Positions 1-8,480 of a DNA stretch of 50,214 bases are shown piece by piece (the first letter of the stretch is position 1; every line of letters begins with the position of its first letter). Made by a program: the position numbers and the translations under genes. The notes beneath the pieces are model-generated. The model was given only the letters and a program-made list of their open reading frames with translations, was not told where the DNA came from and ran no database searches. The DNA lies in contig NZ_JTKH01000007.1 in the NCBI RefSeq assembly GCF_000827885.1, positions 1 through 50,214 of the forward strand. Reading direction: 5' to 3'. The stretch comes from Vibrio renipiscarius (GTDB lineage: Bacteria; Pseudomonadota; Gammaproteobacteria; Enterobacterales; Vibrionaceae).

Positions 1-95
1 CCCACCTGATTCCATGCCGAACTCAGAAGTGAAACGCAATAGCGCCGATGGTAGTGTGGGGTTTCCCCATGTGAGAGTAGGACATCGCCAGGCTT
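1..95 (+). rRNA. rrf: 5S ribosomal RNA, 3' part (5' end outside window)
   Basis: The first bases (CCCACCTGATTCCATGCCGA) are the conserved loop-A/helix III region of gammaproteobacterial 5S rRNA, and the block ends in GCCAGGCTT, the 3' strand of helix I. Roughly the first 25 bases of the gene lie before the window. The direction shows that an rRNA operon enters from the left and is read on the plus strand, with tRNA genes following as in other Vibrio rrn operons. Confidence 0.95.
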
Positions 96-163
96 TAAAT
101 TTCGTTTTTAGATAGACCATCTAGAAACAAAATGGACGCTTACTACGGTAAGTTTGCCACTGC

Positions 164-240
164 GGAGTGGTAGTTCAGTTGGTTAGAATACCGGCCTGTC
201 ACGCCGGGGGTCGCGGGTTCGAGTCCCGTCCACTCCGCCA
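164..240 (+). tRNA. tRNA-Asp (anticodon GTC)
   Basis: A 77-base cloverleaf: acceptor GGAGTGG pairs with CCACTCC, the anticodon loop is CTGTCAC with anticodon GTC, the T loop is GTTCGAG, and CCA is encoded. It lies 68 bases after 5S rRNA and is probably cut out of the same rrn transcript. The aspartate tRNA is a usual 3' passenger of gammaproteobacterial rrn operons. Confidence 0.97.
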
Positions 241-249
241 CTTATTCAA

Positions 250-277
250 GAGCCTCGCTTCAAGCGAGGTTTTTTTG
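250..277 (+). terminator. Hairpin with T-run between tRNA-Asp and tRNA-Trp
   Basis: GCCTCGCTTCAAGCGAGG followed by seven T residues forms an intrinsic-terminator-like hairpin with a 7-bp stem. tRNA-Trp begins only 23 bases later with no clear promoter of its own, so the hairpin either terminates only partly or also acts in processing. The antitermination complex of rrn transcripts would be expected to read through it. Confidence 0.6.
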
Positions 278-300
278 AATCTAGCGTATGCTAGATATTT

Positions 301-377
<77 letters not shown>

Positions 378-383
378 TATACT

Positions 384-413
384 AAGCCTCAGCAGAAATG
401 CTGGGGCTTTTTT
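384..413 (+). terminator. Terminator hairpin after tRNA-Trp (first of six copies)
   Basis: CCTCAGCA-GAAA-TGCTGGGG is an 8-bp stem (one G-T pair) with a GAAA tetraloop, followed by seven T residues. Nearly identical hairpins recur with gcc/gcg at 521, 656, 790, 924 and 1058, once per repeat unit, so the amplified unit carried the terminator along with the tRNA sequence. Confidence 0.85.
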
Positions 414-427
414 ACGTCTGTAATAAC

Positions 428-512
428 GGCATTGGCTCCAATTGGTAGAGCAGCGGATTCCCCGAATATCGAATAGCGCATGTCGGGCGTTCGAATCTCT
501 TCATCCTTGCCA
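428..512 (+). pseudogene. Degenerate tRNA-Trp copy 1
   Basis: The D arm (GCTCCAATTGGTAGAGC) and T loop (GTTCGAATC) of tRNA-Trp are kept and CCA is present. The acceptor strands GGCATTG and CATCCTT no longer pair well, and the anticodon arm is replaced by a longer segment (CCCCGAATATCGAATA inside it) with no Trp anticodon in a 7-base loop. It is unlikely to be charged as tRNA. Confidence 0.85.
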
Positions 513-562
513 TATACTAAGCCTCAGCAGAAATGCTGGGGCTTTTTTACGTCTGTAATAAC

Positions 563-647
563 GGCATTGGCTCCAATTGGTAGAGCAGCGGATTCCCCGA
601 ATATCGAATAGCGCATGTCGGGCGTTCGAATCTCTTCATCCTTGCCA
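563..647 (+). pseudogene. Degenerate tRNA-Trp copy 2
   Basis: Identical, as far as can be read, to copy 1 over the tRNA-like body and spacer, which points to a recent duplication or ongoing conversion within the array. It has the same broken acceptor stem and enlarged anticodon arm. Confidence 0.85.
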
Positions 648-698
648 TATACTAAGCCTCAGCAGAAATGCTGGGGCTTTTTTACGTCTGTAATAACT

Positions 699-781
699 GC
701 CTCAGCTCCATTGGCTGAGCAGTGGATTCCCCGAATATCAAATAGCGCGTGTTGGGAGTTCGAATCTCTCCACCCCTGCCA
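699..781 (+). pseudogene. Degenerate tRNA-Trp copy 3
   Basis: Second subtype. The 3' half (GTGTT, T arm, CACCCCT, GCCA) is identical to the real tRNA-Trp, but the 5' acceptor strand is replaced by GCCTCA and the D arm has become CTCAGC-TCCATTG-GCTGAG, a self-contained 6-bp hairpin. The anticodon arm carries the shared longer insert with CAAAT in place of CGAAT. Confidence 0.85.
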
Positions 782-832
782 TATATTAAGCCTCAGCAGA
801 AATGCTGGGGCTTTTTTACGTCTGTAATAACT

Positions 833-915
833 GCCTCAGCTCCATTGGCTGAGCAGCGGATTCCCCGAATATCAAATAGCGCGTGTTGGGAGTTCGAATC
901 TCTCCACCCCTGCCA
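833..915 (+). pseudogene. Degenerate tRNA-Trp copy 4
   Basis: Almost the same as copy 3, with AGCGGATT instead of AGTGGATT at the 5' side of the anticodon arm. The 3' tRNA half is intact; the 5' acceptor strand is not complementary to it. Confidence 0.85.
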
Positions 916-966
916 TATACTAAGCCTCAGCAGAAATGCTGGGGCTTTTTTACGTCTGTAATAACT

Positions 967-1049
967 GCCTCAGCTCCATTGGCTGAGCATCGGATTCCCC
1001 GAATATCAAATAGCGCGTGTTGAGAGTTCGAATCTCTCCACCCCTGCCA
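967..1049 (+). pseudogene. Degenerate tRNA-Trp copy 5
   Basis: Third member of the second subtype, with ATCGGATT and TTGAGAG as private changes. It is followed by the last terminator (1056-1085), whose left arm has GCGTC instead of GCCTC, which weakens the stem. This suggests that the distal end of the array is drifting. Confidence 0.85.
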
Positions 1050-1085
1050 TATATTAAGCGTCAGCAGAAATGCTGGGGCTTTTTT

Positions 1086-1389
1086 ACATCGGTGGTAACT
1101 CGCTGAAATAGATAGTGTTAGAGGGTGAGGGGGAGCAACGCGTGGAATGGTATGGCTGTGGATATCACTTTTAATAAGGCATTCACACGATGAGGATTTG
1201 AGAGAAAAATGGCGTGTCCTCGGTTTTTCTTGAAGCCCTTCTAATCTTTCCTTAAGAAATAACTAAATCTATTTGCTTGCTCTCGTTCGATCGACGTTAA
1301 GGTTATTTGTATCAAAGTCACTGATCGTGTCTTTATTGGCATTGAAGCTTGGCAAAGTAGCAGTTTAGAGGCGAACCTTGTGTTGGATA
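1086..1389. other. Intergenic stretch without recognisable gene
   Basis: About 300 bases between the tRNA array and the hemY terminator. I see no open frame with a ribosome binding site, no tRNA-like fold and no clear promoter. In E. coli the sRNA GlmZ lies next to hemY, but no GlmZ-like sequence is recognisable here. Confidence 0.5.
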
Positions 1390-1419
1390 TAAAAAAACCG
1401 GCCTTTTGGTCGGTTTTAA
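1390..1419 (-). terminator. Terminator of the hemCDXY operon
   Basis: An inverted repeat (AAAACCGGCC-TTTT-GGTCGGTTTT) with A/T runs on both sides, 31 bases beyond the hemY stop codon. On the minus strand it ends in a T-run, so it should end hem operon transcription; it can also stop plus-strand transcription leaving the tRNA array. Confidence 0.8.
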
Positions 1420-1449
1420 GAGTGTGGTTAGAGAAGAAGTAAATTATGG

Positions 1450-2628
1450 CTACTTGCCGACTAATGTCAGTGCTTTCTTTGATACTTCATGTGCGGCTTT
1501 ATTTAAATTTTGCTTCTCTAGTGTGTCTGCCAAATATGCATAGTCAGAAACATTCGAACGAACAGCGAGTGCTTTTTCAAAGTGTTGCTGGGCTTCTGGC
1601 CACTTCTGATTACGTAGCTGGAATTGAGCCAGTGCACTATGCGCTTCGGCATTATTGCCATCTTTACGTAGTACGTCCTCTAAGAAAACGATGGCTGGGT
1701 GGTTATCTGCTAGGTTCATTTGCGGAAGTAATTTATACAAATCTGCGGCAGGATGTTTTTTCAGTGTTTCTTTTACGACAGTAAAAGCGTGTTCATCCGC
1801 TTTTCGTTTGATCAACTGAGTAGAAAAACATTCAACAAGGTGTAAATCAGTCTTCAATTTACGAGAAAGACTGTTCCAGTGCTGGATTAGACCTTCACTT
1901 CCTTTTTGCTCTGCAATTTCTGTCAATAAACCGCATTCTGCTCGCAGCTCAAGCTGTTGCTGTTCATCTTTAGTAATGAGCTTTGCTTTTGCTAATTTTG
2001 GCTGGAGATCTAACAGTGGCTGCCAAAGTTTTAGTTCAAGGTAGACGTTATTAAGCAGCTTCAGTACGACAGCATTATTAGGGTAGTCAACGCTTAAAGA
2101 CGATAGTGTTGTTGAAGCATCATCAAACATCCCCTCGCGCACTTGCTGCTTTGCACGAGTCAACTCAACAGCTAAGCGGGAATCTTTTTGTTCTAATGCT
2201 AGGTTAAGGTAATGGTCACGCTTTTTGTCATCAGACATGCCTTGTGCCGCTTCAGAAGCGACGAGATAGCAGAGTAGTGGCATATCATGATGATTCGCCC
2301 AGCGGGTCACTTTTTTCTCAGCCGTTTTAAAATCCCCTTCCAGTAGGCTGATGATTCCTTCATTCGTTAGACGACGAGAACGACGCATTTTTCGTACGCT
2401 AAAGTAATTCCATGTTGCTGAACTGGCATAGAACATCTTTTTAATTAAATACTCGAGGCCAAATAATGCAGCGAGAGTTGCGATGATGAAAATGAGGAGT
2501 GTCGTTACGCTCATTTCGAGTGTGGTATTCGCAATGGAAATTAACACATAACCCTGTTGCCCTGAATATTGGCTACCGACATAAAGCCCAGCGCCAAGGA
2601 CAATAAAAAGAAAGATGAGTCTAAACAT
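1450..2628 (-). CDS. hemY: HemY, heme-biosynthesis-associated TPR membrane protein
   Basis: A 392-residue inner-membrane protein. Two N-terminal membrane segments (about 1-20 and 40-60) are followed by a cytoplasmic helical region with tetratricopeptide-type repeats, clearest near residues 320-390 (NAEAHSALAQFQLRNQKW, then SDYAYLADTLEK). The family sits with hemC, hemD and hemX in gammaproteobacteria; a role in organising late porphyrin synthesis is assumed, with no enzymatic reaction shown. The start ATG overlaps the hemX stop by one base (TAATG), indicating translational coupling. It is unrelated to the Bacillus protoporphyrinogen oxidase also called HemY. Confidence 0.93.
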   Translation of the reverse strand: MFRLIFLFIVLGAGLYVGSQYSGQQGYVLISIANTTLEMSVTTLLIFIIATLAALFGLEYLIKKMFYASSATWNYFSVRKMRRSRRLTNEGIISLLEGDFKTAEKKVTRWANHHDMPLLCYLVASEAAQGMSDDKKRDHYLNLALEQKDSRLAVELTRAKQQVREGMFDDASTTLSSLSVDYPNNAVVLKLLNNVYLELKLWQPLLDLQPKLAKAKLITKDEQQQLELRAECGLLTEIAEQKGSEGLIQHWNSLSRKLKTDLHLVECFSTQLIKRKADEHAFTVVKETLKKHPAADLYKLLPQMNLADNHPAIVFLEDVLRKDGNNAEAHSALAQFQLRNQKWPEAQQHFEKALAVRSNVSDYAYLADTLEKQNLNKAAHEVSKKALTLVGK

Positions 2629-3836
2629 TATTTACCCTCCGTTCCTAATATTGTTACCTCACGTCTTAAACGGTCACGAATGACATCTGACAATGTTTGT
2701 TGAGTCGCCAGTTTTATTGGATAGTCGACCTGAACATTTTGTTGGTTGAGTTCAGTAAGGGCCTTATCGAATTCTTTCACTGCATTGCTATCGGCATCGA
2801 AGAACGATTGCGTCCATTGTTCCGCAATATCAAGTGCGCCGGTGTAGACCTCTTGTTGCTCAAGATAAACTGCTTTGATGGCGGTTTCTAACTTGGCTTT
2901 CATATTCTCTTTGAGATAGAAATGCTGTTGCGGCGAAAGCAGCGGGATAATATTGCCGTCACGTGAGCGGAAGGTAATAAAGTTTTCTGAGAAATCTTTA
3001 AGCGAGGTTTTTAAGTTATCTTGCCAATCGTTGATATCTTGTGAGACTTCTTGTGTTTGCTCTTGTACTTCTTCAGGCAGAATTGCATTCGCAAGCGGTA
3101 GGTTGTCGACTTGTTGTTGTAGAGCCGTTAGTCGTAGAACTAAGCCGTCGCGATCAATAATTGGAATCGTTTTTAGGGTAGTAATGTCTTGTGCCATCAG
3201 TTTGCGTAATGGTACAAGGCTAGGATCGTTGAGTGAGGCAATACGTTGATCGGCACTTTCCATTAATAATGTCGCGGTTTCAGCGTCGTGTTCTAAAAAT
3301 AATTTGCGCCCCGCTAATTTAACGAGATAGTCCGCTTCAGCCAATAGCCAATCATTAGGGCGTCGACCTTTTACATCAGAAATTGCCAGTTGCAGGCTTT
3401 CAATGCTTTTTTGCTGCTGCGCTAAAATCGTTTCTGCATGATGGGTGACTTCCGTCGCTTTTTTTATTGTCGCTTGCTCTGTGGCAGCAAGATCACTACT
3501 GAGTGATGATTGTGTTTGTTCAAGCTGAGTACGAAGAGCGTCGATTTGCGCTTGATATAGCGCGTCTTTTTTCTGTAAGTGGTAGGTCAGGCCACCACCA
3601 AATACGATGGAAAGAACAATGGCAACGATACCGAGTTTTACGCCTCGTTTACCTTGTTTCTCTTCAAATTTTGTCGCTGTTTCTTGAACCGGTTGCGCCG
3701 ATTTTGGAGTTTCGATGGTTTCTTTCGCGTTTTTATTCGATACGCTGGAAGCATCTTTATTCTGCGGTTCGTCAGTGTTCACTGCGGTATTTTTCTCTGA
3801 TTCAACGTTATCGTTGTTGTTTTTTTTATTTGTCAT
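2628..3836 (-). CDS. hemX: HemX, putative uroporphyrinogen-III C-methyltransferase-like membrane protein
   Basis: 402 residues when started at the ATG at 3834-3836 (MTNKKNNND), chosen because AGGACGAG lies just upstream and the longer frame would run back through hemD. A low-complexity Asn/Glu/Lys-rich N-terminus of about 65 residues precedes one membrane segment (LGIVAIVLSIVFGGGLTYHL), a coiled-coil stretch rich in Gln/Ala/Thr, and the HemX domain. Although named after uroporphyrinogen methyltransferases, no SAM-binding motif is visible, so a structural or regulatory role is more likely. It overlaps hemD by 11 bases and hemY by one. Confidence 0.92.
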   Translation of the reverse strand: MTNKKNNNDNVESEKNTAVNTDEPQNKDASSVSNKNAKETIETPKSAQPVQETATKFEEKQGKRGVKLGIVAIVLSIVFGGGLTYHLQKKDALYQAQIDALRTQLEQTQSSLSSDLAATEQATIKKATEVTHHAETILAQQQKSIESLQLAISDVKGRRPNDWLLAEADYLVKLAGRKLFLEHDAETATLLMESADQRIASLNDPSLVPLRKLMAQDITTLKTIPIIDRDGLVLRLTALQQQVDNLPLANAILPEEVQEQTQEVSQDINDWQDNLKTSLKDFSENFITFRSRDGNIIPLLSPQQHFYLKENMKAKLETAIKAVYLEQQEVYTGALDIAEQWTQSFFDADSNAVKEFDKALTELNQQNVQVDYPIKLATQQTLSDVIRDRLRREVTILGTEGK

Positions 3837-4581
3837 TGTTCTCGTCCTGTTTGTTTGGCCAGAGAGTTGCCAATAAATCTTGGTTTGAAGCACTGCCTGT
3901 ATTGACGACAGAATGGAATCCAAATCGTCGCGCTTCATGTGCTATCCGTGCGCTTGGTACGAAGAGCGTTAACTGTTGTAACCAGCTTTGGTATTGAGGT
4001 GCGATTTGTTGAATGAAAAAATCAAGCTGCCCCGAGCTAGTAATGACCAATTGCTTTACGTGCTTATCTTGCCAGAATGGCACGGTTAATTCTGAGCGAA
4101 AAGCGAGGTTTTCTCGTTTATACACTTCACAATATCCAACCCGAGCTTTTCGTCCTACGAGGGTGTCAAAGATGAGCTCTCTGCCCCCATTTCCGCGCAA
4201 GATTAAAATTTGTTGTCCTGCGACATCGCTCAGTTGCGTCATTCGGAGTAAATGTTCACTATCACTTACCTCTGGATAGTGTACGTTTTGTTGCGTGACT
4301 CTGCCTAGATAGTGTGCAGTTTTTTGACCAACGGCAAGGTAAGTCTTTGATTGAGGCCATTTGTCTTGGGTTTGAGATAGGATTTTGTTGGCGAATATTA
4401 CCGCGTGCTGACTGACGGCAATGATAATGTCAGCGTTGAGGATTTGCTCAGGTAAGCGGGAAAGTTGTTCCCCGCTTTGAATGGTGATCAGAGGATGATG
4501 AAGCGCTTCAATGCCATGTAAATGCAGCAGTTGGCAAAGCGCTTCCCCTTGTTCACCGGGCCGAGTGACCAAGACTGTCAT
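3826..4581 (-). CDS. hemD: Uroporphyrinogen-III synthase
   Basis: 251 residues, the normal family length. The enzyme inverts ring D of hydroxymethylbilane and closes it to uroporphyrinogen III, the branch point to heme, siroheme and cobalamin. It starts MTVLVTRPGEQGEAL, with the conserved TRP near the N-terminus, and has the weakly conserved two-domain pattern of the family. Placed 6 bases after hemC and overlapping hemX, it makes the product of HemC's reaction usable before spontaneous closure to isomer I. The family is poorly conserved; the call leans partly on operon position. Confidence 0.95.
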   Translation of the reverse strand: MTVLVTRPGEQGEALCQLLHLHGIEALHHPLITIQSGEQLSRLPEQILNADIIIAVSQHAVIFANKILSQTQDKWPQSKTYLAVGQKTAHYLGRVTQQNVHYPEVSDSEHLLRMTQLSDVAGQQILILRGNGGRELIFDTLVGRKARVGYCEVYKRENLAFRSELTVPFWQDKHVKQLVITSSGQLDFFIQQIAPQYQSWLQQLTLFVPSARIAHEARRFGFHSVVNTGSASNQDLLATLWPNKQDENNDK

Positions 4582-4587
4582 TGGTGT

Positions 4588-5526
4588 TTACTCGTGCTCT
4601 GCGTAAAGCCTAGTTAGGATATCTCTAGCGCCGTCATTGAGGAGTTGGTTGGCAAGAGTGATACCTAATTCTTCTGCTTGAACTCGTGGTCCTTTAATTT
4701 CACCACGAATAATTTGAGAACCATCTGGTTCACCAACCAGTGCTCTTAACCAGATCTCGTCACCATCGAGCAGAGAATAGCTGCCAATCGGTACTTGGCA
4801 ACCGCCTTCTAAAGTCAGATTCATCGCACGTTCGCATAAGACGCGATCTGCCGTGTCTTTGTGGTTAAGTGGGGCAAGAAGTTTGATTAGGCGTTCATCG
4901 TCTAAGCGACACTCAATGCCAACCGCACCTTGACCGACAGCTGGTAATGATTCTTCAGCTTCCATAAAACTACGAATACGCTCTTCAAGCTTTAAGCGTT
5001 TTAGGCCTGCAGCCGCTAAAACGATCGCATCGTATTCGCCCGCATCCAATTTGCCTAAGCGAGTGCCTACGTTTCCACGCAGATCCTTAATGATAATGTC
5101 TGGGCGACGTTCTTTTATTTGGCATTGGCGGCGTAAGCTACAAGTGCCGATTACGGCGCCTTGAGGCAGTTCATCAATCGAGTTGTAGGTATTGGAGACA
5201 AAGGCGTCTCGCGGATCTTCACGCTCACAAATCGTCACCAGGCCTAGGCCTTCAGGAAAATCAACGGGTACGTCTTTCATCGAGTGAACAGCAAGATCGG
5301 CGCGACCTTCTAACATCGCGACTTCTAACTCTTTTACGAACAGACCTTTACCACCCACTTTCGCTAATGGAGTGTCGAGAATCACATCCCCTTTAGTGAC
5401 CATCGTGACTAACTCTACTTCTAAGCCTGGATGAGCGGCTTGCAGTGCATCTCTAACAAAGTAAGCCTGCCATAAGGCTAGTGGGCTTTTACGTGTCGCA
5501 ATTCGGATTGGGGATGTGTGTGTCAT
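4588..5526 (-). CDS. hemC: Hydroxymethylbilane synthase (porphobilinogen deaminase)
   Basis: 312 residues. It condenses four porphobilinogen molecules to hydroxymethylbilane in the cytoplasm. The dipyrromethane-cofactor cysteine lies in [12 protein letters not shown] (Cys243), the catalytic aspartate in HSMKDVP (Asp85), and the substrate-binding arginines in CSLRRQCQ and [10 protein letters not shown]. It is the first gene of hemC-hemD-hemX-hemY and is divergent from cyaA, the same arrangement as in E. coli. Confidence 0.98.
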   Translation of the reverse strand: MTHTSPIRIATRKSPLALWQAYFVRDALQAAHPGLEVELVTMVTKGDVILDTPLAKVGGKGLFVKELEVAMLEGRADLAVHSMKDVPVDFPEGLGLVTICEREDPRDAFVSNTYNSIDELPQGAVIGTCSLRRQCQIKERRPDIIIKDLRGNVGTRLGKLDAGEYDAIVLAAAGLKRLKLEERIRSFMEAEESLPAVGQGAVGIECRLDDERLIKLLAPLNHKDTADRVLCERAMNLTLEGGCQVPIGSYSLLDGDEIWLRALVGEPDGSQIIRGEIKGPRVQAEELGITLANQLLNDGARDILTRLYAEHE

Positions 5527-5873
5527 GATCGCCTACGATAATTTAAAGGTGAATACCCTTATCGTACCACTGTGTCGGGGAAAAAATTACTTTGGATTGC
5601 AAGTGAGGAGGAATTCTCGTTTCGGTAGCATATTATTACCAAAATAGTGTGATGATTATCCCGTTTATAGGCTAGGCTGTTATTAGAAAAAGCGGTTAGA
5701 GACCAAACTAGGCGTTGAGAAAATAGCGACAGTTGAGCAGCAAAACAATGTAGATTCGATCGTACAAATCTTTACCAATTCAAATAAAAATGATAGATTG
5801 ATCACGTTTTGTTGGTGCTTTAGGTTGATAATTAATCAGAGCATCGAATAGGAAATCATTCAAGGAATAACCC
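5527..5873. promoter_or_regulatory. Divergent hemC/cyaA promoter region with possible CRP sites
   Basis: 347 bases between divergently read hemC and cyaA. Two CRP-like half-site pairs are visible: TGTGA-TGATTA-TCCCG at 5648-5663 and TGATA-GATTGA-TCACG at 5791-5806 (consensus TGTGA-N6-TCACA). CRP repression of cyaA is established in E. coli, so the second, closer to cyaA, is the better candidate, but both matches are imperfect. Exact promoters were not assigned. Confidence 0.4.
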
Positions 5874-8402
5874 TTGCAGGCTTACACTGAGAAGTTGATC
5901 CAAAGATTAAATACCCTAAACCGGCAGCGAATTGATCGCGCGCTGGCGCTTATGGATTTGCAAGCTCAGCGAGTCTTCCATCTTATTCCTGCCCTTCTGC
6001 ACTATAATCACCCTGTTTTTCCTGGCTATTATGACGCGCAAGTCCCTTTTGGTATTCACGGTTTTGAGCTGAATTCAGAACAACGCCAGTTTGTCGAAGA
6101 TACCGAGCTCACGATTGGGCAGTCGCTCACTTCGCGAGAAACTCCCGCCATTTTAGCGTTATACACGATGGGTAGTACGTCCTCCATTGGGCAAAGTACA
6201 TCCAGTGATCTTGATATTTGGGTGTGCGTGTCACCTTTGATGCCGCATGATGAGCGCGAAAGCCTCAATGCCAAATGCTTGTTGATTACCGACTGGGCGC
6301 AAAGCCAAGGTGTAGAAGCCAACTTCTTCATCATGGATGCCGACCGTTTTAAATCAAATCGCTCAGAAGAAATGACCGGTGATAACTGTGGTTCATCGCA
6401 GCACATGTTATTACTCGATGAGTTTTATCGCAGCGCAGTACGCTTAGCAGGTCAACATCTATTATGGCAGATCGTTCCGCCTGAAATGGAAGAGTGCTAC
6501 GACGAATACGTTGAACGTTTGTGCCAAGAGGGTGCAATTGATTGTGCTGACTGGATTGATTTTGGTCAGTTGAACCGGATTCCAGCGGAAGAATACTTCG
6601 GCTCCAATCTATGGCAACTGTATAAGAGTATCGACTCACCTTATAAATCCGTATTAAAGGCCATTCTATTAGAAGCGTATTCGTGGGAGTACCCAAATAC
6701 TCAACTACTTAGTTTAGATACCAAGCGTCGTTTTTTTGCCGATGAACCCGATCTCTACGGGATGGATACTTATTATCTGATGCTTGAGAAAGTAACTCGT
6801 TACTTAGAGCGCATTGGAGATAGCACTCGTCTGGATTTAGTTCGTCGCTGCTTTTATCTCAAAACGCATGAAAAATTGTCACGAGAGCCTGGTGTTGGTT
6901 CCGTAGCTTGGCGTCGTGAGGCAATGAACGAGATGGTGAAGCAATGGGAGTGGCCGCAGTCAACGATTGTTGAACTAGACGATCGCCGCCATTGGAAAGT
7001 TGAGCAGGTCAAAGTGGTGCATCATGCTTTGCTTGATGCGTTGATGCTCAGCTATCGAAACTTGATTCAATTTGCTCGTCGCAATGACATTACGTCGGCG
7101 ATTAGCCCGCAAGACATCAGTATCCTAGCGCGTAAGTTATACGCAGCTTTTGAAGTACTTCCAGGCAAAGTAACCTTACTTAACCCTCAAATATCGCCTG
7201 ACTTGCATGAAGCTGATTTGACGTTTATTGAGGTACCTAAAGGCCGTACAAACCAATCGGGCTGGTATCTATATAAACAACCATTACAGCCGATTCGCAT
7301 TTTGGGTCAGCCACACCTTGAGCACAACGAGTACTTGAGCAAATTGGTCGCTTGGGCATTCTTTAATGGTCTCATCACTGAGTCGACGCGTTTAAACTCG
7401 GTGATTCGTGATGCGCATTTGGATATCGATAAGTTCTACCAAATGGTCAGTGATCTGCGTAATACCTTTTCACTTCGCAAGCGTCGCCCAACCATGCAAG
7501 CATTGGCAAGCCCATGTGAGATAAGCCAGCTGGCGATGTTCATTAACTTTGAAGATGATCCAACGGCGGATTTGAGCGGTAAATCGCTTAAAGTCGATCT
7601 CAAAAATATTGATGTATTCAGTTATGGCCCAGAACAAAAATGTTTAGTGGGTAGTGTTGATTTGGTTTATCGCAACTCTTGGCATGAAGTGCGTACTTTG
7701 CATTTTCAAGGTGAGACGGCGATGCTGGACGCCTTGAAAACCGTATTGGGTAAAATGCACCAAGATGCTTTACCGCCGGAATCAGTGGATGTCTTTTGTT
7801 ACAGCAAAAACCTTCGTGGTGTGATGCGTAATATGGTGTATCAGCTATTAGCTGAATGCATTGACCTACGCCTTAAACCGGTTGAGCAAGAAAAGCGTCG
7901 TCGCTTCAAAGCGCTTCGCATTGGTCAGCAGATGCACGGTTTGTTCTTCGAACGACGCGGTGTATCGGTGCAAATGTTAGAAAATTCTGTCGATTTCTAT
8001 CGCAGCATTTCGACTAACAAGCTGAAAGGCTCACCATTGTTAATGCTTGATCAAGAGCAAGACTACCAATTGCCTGAGATTGTGGATAATTTTGCCAGTG
8101 AAGGTCTTGTGCAGTTCTTCTTCGAAGATGACGAACAAGGCTTTAATATCTACGTATTGGATGAATCAAATCGCGTTGAAGTGTATCACCAGTTTAATGG
8201 TGAGAAAGATGAGATGATTGCTAACGTTAATAGCTTCTACACTTCTGTTCGAGATGAGAATGAGGTGAAGTCGAAGTTAATTAACTTCAATCTTCCGCAG
8301 TACTATCAGATTGTGCACAGTAAGGAAGAAGCGTCTTACATTGTGCCTTATCGGAATGATGGCGCAGCTTATGTAAAACCGATACGCGCAATGAATGCTT
8401 AA
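5874..8402 (+). CDS. cyaA: Class I adenylate cyclase
   Basis: 842 residues, the usual enterobacterial-type length. It makes cyclic AMP from ATP; the N-terminal half is catalytic and the C-terminal half answers to the PTS enzyme IIA-Glc. The catalytic nucleotidyltransferase motif is visible at residues 100-118 (GSTSSIGQS then SSDLDIW, with Asp112 and Asp114 as metal ligands). The start is TTG at 5874, preceded by AAGGAATAA; E. coli cyaA also uses TTG, a known brake on cyclase synthesis, and no ATG stands between the ribosome site and the conserved N-terminus. A terminator follows directly. Confidence 0.98.
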   Translation: MQAYTEKLIQRLNTLNRQRIDRALALMDLQAQRVFHLIPALLHYNHPVFPGYYDAQVPFGIHGFELNSEQRQFVEDTELTIGQSLTSRETPAILALYTMGSTSSIGQSTSSDLDIWVCVSPLMPHDERESLNAKCLLITDWAQSQGVEANFFIMDADRFKSNRSEEMTGDNCGSSQHMLLLDEFYRSAVRLAGQHLLWQIVPPEMEECYDEYVERLCQEGAIDCADWIDFGQLNRIPAEEYFGSNLWQLYKSIDSPYKSVLKAILLEAYSWEYPNTQLLSLDTKRRFFADEPDLYGMDTYYLMLEKVTRYLERIGDSTRLDLVRRCFYLKTHEKLSREPGVGSVAWRREAMNEMVKQWEWPQSTIVELDDRRHWKVEQVKVVHHALLDALMLSYRNLIQFARRNDITSAISPQDISILARKLYAAFEVLPGKVTLLNPQISPDLHEADLTFIEVPKGRTNQSGWYLYKQPLQPIRILGQPHLEHNEYLSKLVAWAFFNGLITESTRLNSVIRDAHLDIDKFYQMVSDLRNTFSLRKRRPTMQALASPCEISQLAMFINFEDDPTADLSGKSLKVDLKNIDVFSYGPEQKCLVGSVDLVYRNSWHEVRTLHFQGETAMLDALKTVLGKMHQDALPPESVDVFCYSKNLRGVMRNMVYQLLAECIDLRLKPVEQEKRRRFKALRIGQQMHGLFFERRGVSVQMLENSVDFYRSISTNKLKGSPLLMLDQEQDYQLPEIVDNFASEGLVQFFFEDDEQGFNIYVLDESNRVEVYHQFNGEKDEMIANVNSFYTSVRDENEVKSKLINFNLPQYYQIVHSKEEASYIVPYRNDGAAYVKPIRAMNA

Positions 8403-8408
8403 TGAATG

Positions 8409-8440
8409 TTAAGAGCACCTTTTGGTGCTCTTTCTTTTTT
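8409..8440 (+). terminator. Terminator of cyaA
   Basis: AAGAGCACC-TTTT-GGTGCTCTT followed by a T-rich tail (TCTTTTTT), starting 9 bases after the cyaA stop. The hairpin has a 9-bp stem. The convergent cyaY ends at 8481, so the element also separates the two genes. Confidence 0.9.
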
Positions 8441-8480
8441 TACCGACAAGTGGCGCTGCGTGCTCTTGATGCAGGAAGCT

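Larger units (their letters stand above)
414..1085 (+). repeat. Tandem array of five tRNA-Trp-derived units, period 134-135 bp
   Basis: Five head-to-tail units follow the intact tRNA-Trp. Each has a spacer (acgtctgtaataac), a tRNA-Trp-like body of 83-85 bases and the GAAA-loop terminator. Spacing between equivalent terminator bases is 135, 135, 134, 134, 134. Units 1-2 form one subtype (ggcattggctcc start), units 3-5 another (gcctcagctcc start). All five share a replaced anticodon arm about 10 bases longer than in the parent. A comparable known case is the E. coli tyrT locus, where repeats containing the tRNA 3' end follow the tRNA gene (rtT); the present units keep far more of the tRNA. Confidence 0.9.

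Noticed and set aside
615..961. Two overlapping 70-codon frames inside the tRNA-like array
   Set aside because: They arise from the repeat, have no ribosome site, and cross the terminator hairpins; the tRNA-derived structure explains the sequence.
428..1049. The repeat bodies as functional tRNAs
   Set aside because: The acceptor strands do not pair and no seven-base anticodon loop with an anticodon is kept.
3500..4000. Plus-strand frames opposite hemX and hemD
   Set aside because: They are shadows of the hem operon on the other strand without starts or family features.
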